From: Apostichopus japonicus
Lineage: Eukaryota > Echinodermata > Holothuroidea > Aspidochirotida > Stichopodidae
DNA length: 64,000 bases
Reading direction: 5' to 3'
Assembly (NCBI RefSeq): GCF_037975245.1
Contig: NC_092573.1
Location: forward strand, 14,652,001-14,716,000
Shown: positions 1 through 11,625 of the stretch, in pieces
Numbering within the stretch: the first letter of the stretch is position 1
How the letters are laid out: every line of letters starts with the position of its first letter
Notes under the pieces: model-generated
The model's database searches: none
What the model was told of the DNA's origin: nothing
Seen by the model: the letters and a program-made list of their open reading frames with translations, nothing else
Position numbers and translations under genes: made by a program

Positions 1-172
1 ATTACAATATATCGTTATGCCTAGGCCTACACAAGTCTGACACAAGAATTAGATTATTTTCGAATAATGGAGGCAAGAATGGGAGAAAAACTAGACGGGA
101 AGTCATGGGGGATTGCATTGACTTCAGACGGGGATATCTAGGACTGACACCAACGTCCCTTAGGACATCCTA

Positions 173-1000
173 TATGGAACGCGAAAAGGGCAACCATATT
201 TCGTTGTCTAAACTAAGTATGTTGCTGTCTAAACTAAAGTTGTTGCTTCTGTTTTATCATGTTGTTGCTCAAACTTTGGTTGTTGTCTAAACTTACGTTG
301 TTGTCTAAACTTCCGTTGTTGTCTAAACTTTCGTTGCTGCCTAAACTTACGTTGTTGTCTAAACCAACGTTGCCGTCTAAAGTTAGTTCCGTTGTCTACT
401 AACGTTATTGCCCAATCACGTGATATAAAAATATGGGCTATTCGCGCGAAATTCAACTTGCGCTGTATATACATACACGTCGTTAATTTGCTGACCAATT
501 ACGAAATAGTCAGTAAGATTGACATGTATCCCAACCCAATTACAAACCGGTCAACGCTCTCCACCATGCTACATACATGAACTGACCCCGCCCACTTTGC
601 TCCTCTAGTAACTTCCCGTATATGCGAAGAACAAAGGCGGCCTTGTCCACGGGACTGTTTTCCTAAACCCAGGCAGCAAGAACTAACCCCCTGCGTATAG
701 TAATCATATGAAGCCCACGTGGTAAAGCAATTGTTGAACAGCGCCGATGGCAACAACGTAAGTTATAGACAACGAAATCAGTTTGCCCTTTTTCGCGCGT
801 GCACGCGCGAAAAGGGCAAACTGATTTCGTTGTCTAATCTAAGTTTGTTGTTGCCTAAACTAAAGTTGTTGCTGCTGTTTTACCATGCTGTTGCTCAAAC
901 TCACGTTGATGTCTAAAATTCCGTTGTCTAAACTTACGTCGTTGTCTAAACTTACGTTAAACTTAGCAACGAAATAAGTTTGCCCTTTTCGCGTTCCATA
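173..1000. mobile_element. Foldback-type element with 18-bp subterminal repeats
   Basis: The ends are inverted copies: the left begins tatggaacgcgaaaagggca and the right end is its near-perfect reverse complement. The 6-bp direct repeat atccta flanks both sides (167-172 and 1001-1006), as expected of a target-site duplication. Inside lie tandem copies of an approximately 18-bp unit with core ttgttgtctaaactt (about 200-390 and 825-955). A sharp palindrome at about 764-838 places two terminal sequences head to head, so this may be two elements joined or one inserted at the end of another. No transposase is encoded. Superfamily unassigned. Confidence 0.75.
195..390. repeat. 18-bp minisatellite inside the foldback element
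   Basis: Roughly ten imperfect tandem copies of a unit like cgttgttgtctaaacttc. The array gives a spurious minus-strand reading frame of repeated R-Q-Q-R-K-F, which is a product of the repeat and not a gene. Confidence 0.8.
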
Positions 1001-1006
1001 ATCCTA

Positions 1007-2300
1007 GTGGCAGGTCTCCCAACGAATACTATGCTGTATTTATATACGTTCATACTGTTATGTAATTGCATGAGCCACCAAAGTCGTCCCTGAATTGCTT
1101 AATTGACGTCATCGCTGCAGATTTGCAGAGAGACACATCAGACCCAGAGATCCAGCAAGCTGTCCAACAACAAGTCAACAAATATACTGTTACTTGTTAA
1201 AATGTTACTGAATTAGACCTTCAGTGAGTATGTACTTGAAAATACATTTACGTACCATCATCTACAGGCGCTTTCAACGAGTATGATGAGTTAGTGCTGC
1301 CAAAGACAAAGATACAATGTCTTTGCCTAAGAAATAATACTTTGTACGAAAAACGATCAAGTGTATTTTTGGTAGCACCTGTGTCGTTACCTTTAGAATT
1401 AATTCTGTGGCTGTCACTACTTTATTGGCTTCAATTATAGCACGCTATAGCTAGGAAAGTTTTGTAATTACGCAATCGACCTGCCAGGGTCGTAAATCGA
1501 TCTGCAGGCTCTACCTGCATATCTTCTTAACACTATTTAGACTCCGATGAGTCAGCTCAGCCACGCGAATCAGTCTCCCTACATAAATAGGAAAATGCTA
1601 GCACTGTAATATTTCCCTCCCCTCTCTACAGAGGCCGGCCTAATCACAGGAACGAATCGCTCAAAACGTGATGAATAGTAAGGGTCGACCCAGCACATTT
1701 GGCAAAGAAAATTTGGCCGATAAGCCTAAACACCATTTGGCTCTTTGTGTAAACACTGTGCGGAAATATGTTCATGTCTACAGTGTAGTTAATCATACAG
1801 CGTTCACACAGACCCTCGTTGCATACAAGAAAAAATATGTTGCAGCTAGGCGTTGCAGACTAATTGGTAAAAAAAGAGGTCGTTTTACGTCCAAGACAGG
1901 TCGATTACGTAATCTCAAGAAACTTTTTCCATGATAGCGTGCTACAGTTGGGGTCTATAAACAGCAGACCTTTAAGAAAGGTTTGTGGTTCAGTAACCGC
2001 CGGGTAATAGTAAGGTGGGTTTTCATCCAAGAGAGTTTCCCATCTGGAGTGACTTTCTGAACTGAATGGATTCCAAATTTGAGTTAAAATGTTTACAGAT
2101 TACAGGTTAGACCACAGATTAGAGGTTGTAAGGGTAGCCCTATCCAAATATATGTGAATATATGACAAAAAAGTCATCAGAATCACACAAAGTTTTGAAA
2201 TCAACTATCGAAATGCAGTTCCAGTCAGCATGCATCTCTTTAGAGATTACGTAGCCTATTTGGTTTCTAATATATAATCTGACCTCTTGCAACTTTTAGC
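1007..2300. other. No gene seen
   Basis: AT-rich sequence without recognisable genes or clear repeats. A basic 88-codon open frame at 1668-1934 (plus) resembles no family I know and has no supporting splice or promoter signal; I do not call it a gene. Confidence 0.5.
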
Positions 2301-2319
2301 TTCATTATGAGTTACCGTG

Positions 2320-2960
2320 GTAATCAATATTGCTGTATCCTGTAACAATCCATATTTTAATAGCAATGCAGGCCTGCAGCCTGGGAGGTCTGTGTTGGAG
2401 GGACACTAACAATTTTGGGAGGGGCCCTGTACATTGTGACGGTGAGATGAGGTGAGGAGGGGTGGCCTGACTACGGCAATGTAGCAGTGTAGAAATGACC
2501 AAGGCTCCAAACAATAAATTACAAAAACAATACCTGTTACCTGTTTTATTCATCGTAGAGTTGTCAAGGTAAGTCAGGAAGAGAAAGAAAGGTAAATCAC
2601 CAGCAAGCAAAATTTGTACTTAATTACCACAATCATCAAAATGATACACAGAACGGAAATTTAAAGTTTCCAATCCCCATACACCTCTCGAAAGATCACA
2701 TAGTTTGGTTTGTAATTAACTCTTACATCTTATAACATCCGCCCCCCCCCCCCCCTCCTAGCAGTGTAGCAACAATTACCAAAGATTCCAAAAAATACAT
2801 TCAAAATAATCCCTTCAGAAAAAGTACTGTAATGTGAGTTACCAGAGATTAAATTTAAGAGAATGCTAATCAGTGCAATATTATTCATAGTAGACCTGCC
2901 ATATTCTGTGAGGGTAGAACGGATGTGTCGAATGTTTAACAGTTTACCAGTTCTTTCGTT
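2320..2960. repeat. Diverged repeat, copy A (copy B at 9172-9830)
   Basis: Several blocks match 9172-9830. They include accagcaagcaaaa followed by an ATG-free stretch (2590-2740 vs 9172-9322), a block ending in caggcctgcagcc (about 2340-2430 vs 9380-9470), and 2755-2960 vs 9625-9830 with shared gagaatgctaatcagtgc. Block order is not fully conserved, so the copies were rearranged or are an old dispersed repeat. A poly-C run lies at 2741-2755. Confidence 0.65.
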
Positions 2961-3524
2961 TCATTATTAGGCCTGAATTGATTTGGAACTAGAACGACTT
3001 TGTTGACTTAACAGATAAATTATACCCGATGACAAACATGATCTGTCAATCTATGTGAGATGCATTTTTTTATGGCATAGTCCACTTAGCCTTACGTATA
3101 CAAACTACTTTTTTCAACGTATGAAAAGTGCCACAGTAAAATGAGAAAGTTATAGAATTCTGCAGTTGCTCTGTGAACCTAACTTCAACTTACTTTGACT
3201 AACTGTGTCATTTCAAACATTAACATATAACTTTGTAGACAAATTCCCAGAACGCTGAAGTTGGAAAATCTGGGAATAAGTATTTTACTTATTAATAATT
3301 TGGTTGTCATGGAAACTTGAATCGAAGGTCTTGTTTGTCGACAGCATTCTGCTTTCATCAGCACAATCCTTTTTATTACTATTATTATTACTATTATCAT
3401 TAAATCATTTACAGGTTGTCAAGAAAGCTATACATTCATGAATAATCTGGTTGTGCTAATAACTTGAACAGATAGTTTTGTCTCCAAAGCATCAGCCTAA
3501 TTGGCAAGACTGGTGCTAGGCTTA

Positions 3525-4093
3525 TTAAGCAACTTTACAGTGAAAGTAGTGTCTGTAAGACCTAAATTCTGGTACCAGACCTGATTGCAACATTTCAAAT
3601 CCAGCAGATGTAACAATTTCTGTAATTTTCTCCACACCACACATTGCTCCTAGGCCGACACCACCGGCTCCTAGTGATAGGGGTAAGCATCCCAGCAAAC
3701 TAGCAGAATACAAATTAACAGCTGCGGGTACCCTATCTATGTTGTCTTTTATAGCCGAGTAACCATGGCAATCGATTATGGAGAGCAGTCCGCCTGGTCC
3801 AAGGATCCTCTTGATCTCAGCCAAACATGTCATCGGATGAGCCAGATCATGAAATACATTATTCATGAAGGCATATTGGAAATGCCCTGAAATGTCATCT
3901 GGTAATTTGGAGATATCCCCCGCTGAAAACTTGCAGTTTTTCAGACTTTCTTCCTCGGCTTGTCTTTTGGCTCCTTGGCAATTTACTTCTAGATAGTCTA
4001 CACCATGAAATGTACTCCTGGGAAATGCCCTAGCTAATGCACAGGTTGATGCACCCTTCCCACAGCCTAGATCAATGACTGTTATGCCAGTTT
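3525..4093 (-). CDS. Methyltransferase coding exon 4 (SAM-binding domain)
   Basis: Acceptor ttttcacag|AA. Encodes ETGITVIDLGCGKG and the rest of the Rossmann fold, ending ...RHYFHCKVA and a stop. The open frame runs without interruption for 189 codons including the stop. Confidence 0.88.
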
Positions 4094-7000
4094 CTGTGAA
4101 AACAAATCATAAAATTGAACAATAAGAAGGAAGGTATACCCATTTTTATAACTTTACAGTTTAATGTGTATAAAAAATATTAGTATCAATATTAACTTTG
4201 TAAACGTTACTGTGACGGTACATCAAGGCTTAGGAGGAGGAAGGAGGGGGGGGGGGGAGGAGGGGAGGATTATAGCAAAACGAGAAACAAAACAAAATTT
4301 GTATTATTAAGTTTCCAAGTTACTGTGAAAATATGAAACGCTGCGTTTCTTTTCTTGATTGCACCATGCACATAATTGATTAAGAGGTTTATCAGTACGT
4401 TTAGGGCTATGAAAGCTATGATTCACTCGATAATTACCCAGTTGATTCTTCAGTTCTGGAAATAAAGGAATGAAACTGTTTACAAGATGGTTTTTAATCC
4501 AACGATTACCAAACTTGGCGGTGTGGTCAGACCTTCCTGGATAATCATCATACGAGGTTCCTGGCAATGAAGATGAATCACAGCTCTTGAAAACTGCTGA
4601 AAATATCTATAACACATTTATCAGAAAAACAAATATTCAAATCTATTGCCATGGTGATGTCACTACATGCTCTGCAAGTGTTGTCAGAATTTTCTACGGG
4701 CTATATGTTATGACAACGGCTTCAAACTTGAAATGTACATAACCTATTTATCACAAAACGTTGTACATAAAACTTCATTAATCTTTGATTGCTATATCGC
4801 TTTTACCAAATGTTTACCGAATAAACCGATCAAAATGAGACAGCAACTTGGTTAATCAAATTATTCAAACCCTCATGTTGCTTATTTTATTCATATAACC
4901 ATATTAATCAGGGGCGTATCCAGGATTTACCAATAGGGGGGCGCCAGGCATGAATGATCGCCGTCCTGGGGGATGGGTCTAAGGGGAGGGGGTGTAGCCT
5001 ACAATTTTTGCTTTCAAAGAAGGGCTGAAATGCAAAATGGTGTCATATGCATGGGCGGCGATCCGTACTTCCGAGTGAGGGGGGGGGGGTATATGACCTT
5101 GTTGACTATCTAAGCGTAGCGCCACCATGAGTTGGCGCGAAGCGTACAAGAAAATTTTGGGATTAACAAACCCTCTAGATGGCCGGAAACGGCACTTCCC
5201 GAGGTTTCCAAGCGGCATATACCCAACTTTAAAATAGGGATGTCATGTCCGAAATATCTCATAATCAGGATCCAAATACTTTTCTTTTTAATTTCGGGTG
5301 TTATTTTGGGAAAATTGCCCCTGTCAATCTTGTTTCAGGCGCAACGTTAGAATGTTCGAGAGCTCTGTTATATTATTCGATGAAGAAAATGGCCTCATGC
5401 AGGCTATTATAGGCCTATACACATGCAATACACAATTACACATAGTTACATTCCTAGGTACCGATTGCTAGGGCATCCAGGTGAAACGTGTATTAAGCAT
5501 TACCCTGGTTACATGAGATTCTCAGCTGTTCGAGGGAACATGTACGTGTGTAGGCCTACTATAGGGCCTATATGAATACTATGAGGGTGCATATATGTAC
5601 TATATCAATACCGTGGGCGCAATAATACATTTTGTTGTTATAGGGCCAATGAAGCCTACAGTCGACTATTTTTGCTTTATAAAGACGCTTTATTTGAAAA
5701 GATCGCACTGCGTTTATGGTAGGCGAGAAATGATGCTAAAAAAGAGCCGTACATTAACGAAGATGCATAAATGTAGGCATGAAAATATTCTTATCCCTGG
5801 CATTTTGTGGGGGGGGGGGTATGGTGCATTACATCCCCTCCACCCATTTTCATGGGGGGATATATCCCCCCTCCACCCAGGATTGCCGCCCATGGCCATA
5901 TGTGATCCATTTTTCGACCTTAATAATAAGCAACATTTCCAGTAAATATGGACACAAAATGCACAATTTAGTATGGCTGGCATGTCATTTAGTGTTTATA
6001 GTGATAATACAAACACAATTACCATCTATGTTTCTAAAACTATTATGCCGCCGAACTTTGCCAGAACCTTTTTTTTGGCAAACAAAAAATAAAGCATACG
6101 GGAGGGGGGGGGGGGGTTGAGCGATCACCGACATCTCACATAAAGGTCGTCATCAATTTTTTTTTTTTTTGCTAAACTTCTTTTTTTTTTGGGTGACGGC
6201 CAATAGGGGGGGCGCGCGCCTGTTGCGCCCCCCCCCCCCTGGATACGCCCCTGTTAATTATAATGAACGAAAGAATCCATGATTCTGGTCAAGTGTGAGT
6301 CTGATAACCTGTTATGACATTAAATTTCATACATGCCTTTGTAGAAATTTTGCAACGTAGATATTTTCAAAGTCAATTCATATGAAACATTTGAACTCGC
6401 AAAAATTTACATGGACTTAGTAAACATGGACAATTCTTGAAGTTCAACACAAAAAAAGGCTGCTTTAATGACTTAATTTCAATTATCTTAATTTCTTAAT
6501 CTTAATTTCTTAATCTTAATTTCTTAAAATCTTAATTTCTTAATTTCTTATTTCTTATTTTATTTCTTATTTCTATATCTTATTTCTATATCTTATTTCT
6601 TAATTTCTTAAAATCTTAATTTCTTAATATCTTAATTATCTTAATTTCAATTCAATGCAGGAGGATCTAATATACATACATACAATTATAAATACATAAC
6701 TCCCGTATTTAGTATTTTATTATGGAGCATTAATTTTCAAATAATCAACAGTGAAATACAATAGCATATGGATCATACATTTCAAAACTAATAATACCTG
6801 CTGGTCCTTCTGTCGGAAAACTTGCTTTAACCTTTTCGAATCCATCCTTGGTGAGGTTGACCAGGAGACTCGCCGCATAAGACTTGTTACAGGATCCGCC
6901 TTTCGTCAGGTAAGGCACACGATTGGCTTGTAGGAAATACTTGTCGCCAGTGGAATCAATGCTGACAATCTTGGCCGTAACCATGGCACCCAGCCATTCA

Positions 7001-7599
7001 CGTATATACCTGTATACCAGGTAATGGTAAGTTAAATACATGCAGTGTTACAGGAAGTGTCACAGGAAGTGAGGATAAAGAGCCATTTGTTGCTCTTATC
7101 AATGATAGATAACTCTGTCATAGGTTTTGTATTTCATTTTGATGCCCTCTTGGACTACATTCATATGAGACTAGTGTAGCATACTAGATCACTGCCATTC
7201 TTCCAAAGTTATCAGCATTATGGCTTACTGTGTGATAGACATTTAGTAAATGCAGAGTTTAAGAAAAGAAGAGGTGCTTTTCTTTTCAACCTATAGTCTA
7301 GAACTTTCTTTCTCTTCTTTTGTTTTTGAACAAAACAACTTCATAACCTGGACCAAGAAATCTATCATCTAATTACAACGTGCTTAATTGATAACTTCAG
7401 CGTGTATTCACCTTTCTTTCATTCCCGCAGCAGCTGCTATCTCCTCACTACTGTTTGGCACCGACAGCTCGGCAATCACATCAAACAGACCAAGATCATA
7501 CCCCATAGCAATCATCACGCTTGCAAAGCCATGCTGAATAATTTCTTCCATCCGTGGACCAAAATCTCTACTCAGATCGGTTTGACCTTTTGATGCCAT
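3525..7599 (-). CDS. SAM-dependent methyltransferase, Rv2258c-like, four coding exons
   Basis: Likely a cytosolic class I methyltransferase using S-adenosylmethionine; substrate unknown. Coding exons in transcript order are 7412-7599, 6798-7009, 4438-4596 and 3525-4093. All junctions are GT-AG and in phase, giving 375 aa. Residues 1-110 match the winged-helix dimerisation region of this family (KERYIREWLGAMVTAKIV across the first junction). The Rossmann glycine motif VIDLGCGKG lies at about 192-200, followed by GVDYLE and the later motif NNVFHDL. The length fits the family. The ATG at 7599 sits directly after a good acceptor (tttatttcag|ATG), so a non-coding 5' exon lies upstream and was not located. 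Intron 2 holds nested TIR elements. The family assignment rests on recognition of motifs; no close homologue was compared. Confidence 0.88.
4438..4596 (-). CDS. Methyltransferase coding exon 3
   Basis: Encodes AVFKSCDSSSLPG through NSFIPLFPELKNQL, the helical linker before the SAM-binding fold. Acceptor tattttcag|CA; donor CTGG|GTAATT, phase 1. Confidence 0.83.
4909..6253. mobile_element. Non-autonomous TIR element (caggggcgtatccagg ends)
   Basis: Left end caggggcgtatccagg at 4909; the right end is its reverse complement at 6238-6253. The short direct repeat ttaat abuts both ends. It lies in intron 2 of the methyltransferase and contains a second TIR element (5050-5894). G-runs lie near both tips. 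No transposase is seen. hAT-like ends are suggested by the cagggg tip but the target duplication is imperfect. Confidence 0.65.
5050..5894. mobile_element. Nested TIR element (catgggcggcgatc ends)
   Basis: Left catgggcggcgatc, right gattgccgcccatg (inverted), flanked by near-identical 8-bp repeats gtcatatg (5042-5049) and gccatatg (5895-5902). An 8-bp duplication fits hAT-like transposons. A segment at about 5110-5205 (ctaagcgtagcgccaccatg...) recurs inside the related elements at 24.4-24.7 kb. Confidence 0.7.
6472..6656. repeat. Low-complexity cttaatttcttaat repeat
   Basis: Imperfect short tandem repeats of ttaatttc/ttatttc in methyltransferase intron 2. Confidence 0.85.
6798..7009 (-). CDS. 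Methyltransferase coding exon 2
   Basis: Completes the split Arg codon (AG|G), then YIREWLGAMVTAKIV, the conserved winged-helix segment. Acceptor tatacag|G; donor CCAGCAG|GTATTA, phase 1. Confidence 0.85.
7412..7599 (-). CDS. Methyltransferase coding exon 1
   Basis: Start codon to residue 62 (MASKGQTDL...GMKE). The donor is GAAAG|GTGAAT at 7411-7410, phase 2. An AG acceptor immediately precedes the ATG, so this is the second transcribed exon at least. Confidence 0.85.
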
Positions 7600-8831
7600 C
7601 TGAAATAAACAAAATCAAAGTTTTGTAATGGCAGTGAGTACAATATGTCTTAAGTGCGAGTTATAAGTATGTGTAAAAAGTCAGACTTGGAAAAATGCAT
7701 TCTCTGCTGCACAAATCTTACAATTGAAGAATTCCGGCAATTAAAACAGGTATACGATAGACATCACTTGCACATAGCAAGAAGCAACCTCACTATGGTG
7801 TAGCAGTAGAAATGGTCCCAAATGGAGAGTCCACGTTCACCCAAACTCTAGCCCAAGCATGATTTGGATTTTGTTAAAGTAATTTGGCAACCAGATATAG
7901 TATCTCAGCCTTTCTCTGTTGAGGACATGGTTTTCTTTTGAATTCCCATGTTTGTGGTTATAAGGAGAGACATTTACTGCGCCCCGAAAGGTCGATTTCG
8001 TGCTCACCTCTGCCCTAAACTAAGCCTAGGCTATTAATGATATCATGCCTAGCATGAGACCAATACATCTATTGGGCCTAACTTACATTGATATGAGATA
8101 GCCGTGTAAGTTCACCCAGCTAACCTTTCGTATTTTGTTGTATATTGTTGAATTGACAAAATTGTTGCAGAATTGCATATAGAGATATACTAGACCCAAC
8201 AACCTACGCAACAAGTGAAACTAATACTGTTTAAGTTTGAACTTGAAAATAAATTAACCGTACTACAGACTACAGAGGCTCTCAAGGAATACGATATGTT
8301 CAATTTGTTTCAAAATATAACTTTGCATAACATGTGCGAAATTTCCATAAGCGATATGGTAAATAAATTTGACATATTGTGTTTGAAGCTCCAAGGTTAT
8401 GAGCACATGTATGGACATCGAGCAGTAAGTCAACGGACTGCGGGCGAAACGCCTTCGAGCCAACGGTGGGCCTAACAGTAATTCGAGGCTCGCCCGCAGT
8501 CGAATACTGAACGTTTTGTCGGTGGTATGCCAATGTCTTTAATAATGTATTCTTCCATTTATACATTATTTTTCTACTGATACGGCGCCGTACTAGTCAA
8601 ATAGATTATTTTCATAAATTATGACAGTTGATGTCAAATGGAATTTGTATCACGTTTCCAGCTCTGTTGGAATTTTAATGTGACTAACGGAAACTAGTCA
8701 ATGCATGTGTGTAGAATTAAGTGGGTGATTTTCAATAGGTTTTATTAATTGAATATCCAGAACAGACTATAATTAAGAGACACAAAAACCTTTACAAGTG
8801 TGTAGGCTATTCCAGATATAATGACAGTAAA

Positions 8832-8966
8832 GTGAAACCTAATTCCAATATAAAAACCTATAGGCTATGTTATTATAGGTCGCAAATTATTACCTGTGAA
8901 GTGAAACCTAATTCCAATATAAAAACATATAGGCTATGTTATTATAGGTCGCAAATTATTACCTGT
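8832..8966. repeat. Tandem duplication of an approximately 66-bp unit
   Basis: Two nearly identical copies of a segment beginning gtgaaacctaattccaat and ending attattacctgt lie back to back. Apart from this, the 7.6-9.1 kb stretch shows only a loose hairpin at about 8433-8503 (arms ggactgcgggcg / cgcccgcagtc). Confidence 0.85.
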
Positions 8967-9171
8967 CATGTTTTAAGGTTATGATATGTCAGCATGCATA
9001 CAGTATATAAATATAAAGGAAGCTGAAGACTTTAAACATGAGCAGCTTGTCTTCAAGCAGGTCTTTTGTCCTGTTACAACAAGCATCATATATTTTACAG
9101 TGACACATTAAATTTTCAGTTTGCAGTATTAATATGAAGGGGCCATACACCTTTCAATATTAAAAGAAAGT

Positions 9172-9830
9172 TTAAGTACCAGCAAGCAAAATGTACTTAG
9201 TCCACCAAAATTACACCATCATCAAAATGACACAAGAATGGAAATTTAAAGTTTCCTGTCCCCAAACACCTCTTGAAAGACCACTTAGTTTGGTTTCTAA
9301 TAAACTCTCATAGATCTTGTAACCGCATGCGTGGTCTATCTTGATACTCTGCGAACAATCTGTACGTCTTTAATATCGAGTAACAGTCCCTATCTTTCGA
9401 TATCAGTGCAGGCTTGTAGCCAGGAAAACTGAGTTGCAGGGGCATCAACAATTTACGGAGGGGCACATATGCAGTACTCGTGTCCTGTAACGTGTGAATG
9501 TTCTCTACACATGATAGTGGCAGAGAACGGGTGGAACATTAGGCCTTATCTGCATCACGGGGGGAAGGTGCCGGGAGGGTACGCATGCACTCTGTGTCCT
9601 GACCTGGCTACGTGACGGCCCCCTAACAGTGTGACAGTTACCAAGGGTTCCAAAAACTACATTCAAAGTAGTCCCTGTAACAAAACTCAACGTAATATGA
9701 GTTACAATTAAGAGATGATATTTACGAGAATGCTAATCAGTGCCATTTTTATTCGTGTCCAGCGAGGGAAGAACGATTTTGTCGAACGTTTAACAGCTTG
9801 CCATTTCTTTAGTTTAATTATGAAGATTAT
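9172..9830. repeat. Diverged repeat, copy B (copy A at 2320-2960)
   Basis: Shares blocks with the sequence 3' of the methyltransferase gene (see copy A). The piece following it (9840-9900) also resembles 7916-7980 (gaattccc...gtggttata), so this is a mosaic of related repeats. Confidence 0.6.
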
Positions 9831-9900
9831 GTTGAGGGCATGGTTTGTTTGAATTCCCTTGTTGGTGGTTATAGGCATAGAACTTTACTGAACAGTATTT

Positions 9901-10876
9901 AAGGAAATGAATAAAATCTTCTTTTAAACTTTTTGCTTTAGACGATTGGAAGTCGACATTATAACGTATCGTCTCTCAGTGTGTCCAATTACAATTATTC
10001 AAATATATAACTGTGAAACATTTTGTCACCTGCTAAACCCGCAACTGATATACCACCTATATGTAGCCTACTTTATAGGGAAATGAGTATAAGCTACATC
10101 ACAAAAGCAGGTCTTTCAATATTACGCCGTTCTTAAAAGTAACGTGCTTGTATGGTAGGCGTTCCACACACAGGCACGCCAGAGCCATAGATATACAGCT
10201 CTGACACATATATATAATCACCAGCCCCGACTTGAACGCATATAGGTTAATCCAATCCCGGCTGTCAAGTGACATTAGCATCCGAGAACCTGCATGAGAG
10301 TTTGGTTTTAGGTCTAATTTACATTAGACCAGAGGTGGGGAAAACACATTTTCTGCTAACAGATGAACATGTAGGCCGGCCTAACCTATATTTATATAAC
10401 TTTCTGACCAGAGATAGATTCCTTTCCACATAATAGCCTATATTATACATGTAGGCTACATAGTACATGTAAAGTATCCTTATCATTATTCATACATCAG
10501 GTATACGCTGATTGGATAGACTGTGGCGCGCAAAAGTAATTTCGTGCCAACCCCCGATATTAATGATGGGCATATTCGGCCTAAATTTATATGGCCTGCG
10601 ATAGCTAGTTAAGTTATTCAGCCTACCTTCTTACTATATACACAGTTTGAACTGCTACACCGGTAATCTGATCTAGTTTCGAATGAGGTGTAACAGAAGT
10701 GTTAGACACGTACACCATCGATGCCAGAAAATATACACACAGCTTGCTACCGTCGGTAATTAGACACTAGTGTACAGTCAATACATGCAGCTACGGTTAA
10801 TACCCACAACACAGTGTACATATAGCAGCGATGGACATCTCAGCATGGGAGTTGTTATGGAACTCCCTGATCTCGG
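9901..10876. other. No gene seen
   Basis: AT-rich intergenic DNA without a supported feature. Confidence 0.5.
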
Positions 10877-11618
10877 GGGGTACACGTTGTCAGTCCGACA
10901 CGTTTTCAGTCCGAAAATAAAATACACGTTTTGAGTCCGATAAAAACGAGTTTTCAGTCCGACACGTTTTCAGTCCGAAAATAAAATACACGTTTTTAGT
11001 CCGAAAAAAACGAGTTTTCAGTCCGACACCTCTTCAGTCCGAAAATAAAATACACGATTCCTGTCCGAAAATAAAATACACGTTTTTAGTCCGAAAATAA
11101 AATACACGTTTTATGATCGAAAATAAAATACACTATTTAAGTCCGAAAAAACGAGTTTTCAGTCCGACACGTTTTCAGTCCGAAAATAAAAGATACAATT
11201 TACATGCATCTTGGTGCAGAATAGAGAAGTGTTTCGTCTAAAATGAAAAAAGGCCCCCACTATATGGGTAAAAAGTAAAAACGTGATTTCAAATAATCCC
11301 TGGGCTCAAGCCATGCAACAACATGGATAATTAAGTGACTACGCACCATCCATGACATCCTACGACCGAACAAGAACGCAACCGTGCGTGGTGATTACTT
11401 GCCGAAATGTTCCTAACTCACCTCGCATCCTAGTGTTGTTTATTGGTGATATTATGGCATTAAAACTGCTTTCATTGCCCAACTGAAAACGGGTATCTCA
11501 TTTTCGGACTGAAAACGTGTATTTCATTTTCGGACTGAAAACGTGTATTTTATTTTCGGACTGAAAATGTGTAATTCATTTTCGGACTAAAAACTTGTCG
11601 GACTGAGGGGTGTACCCC
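10877..11618. mobile_element. Foldback element built from 'cagtccgaaaataaaatacacg' type repeats
   Basis: Inverted ends ggggtacac...cagtccgac (left) and gtcggactg...gtgtacccc (right). The flanking 7-bp repeat atctcgg (10870-10876 and 11619-11625) is exact. The left arm (10890-11195) is an array of imperfect copies of cagtccgaaaataaaataca; the right arm (11480-11600) is the same unit inverted. About 280 bp of unrelated sequence forms the loop. No coding capacity. Confidence 0.8.
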
Positions 11619-11625
11619 ATCTCGG

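Noticed and set aside
229-498. Minus-strand frame with repeated R-Q-Q-R-K-F
   Set aside because: Pure translation of the 18-bp minisatellite; no start context or similarity.
1668-1934. 88-codon basic open frame
   Set aside because: No recognised family, no conserved splice signal, in repeat-rich intergenic DNA.
5595-6120. Overlapping open frames in the 5-6 kb element
   Set aside because: They translate G/C-runs inside a non-coding TIR element; no transposase motif.
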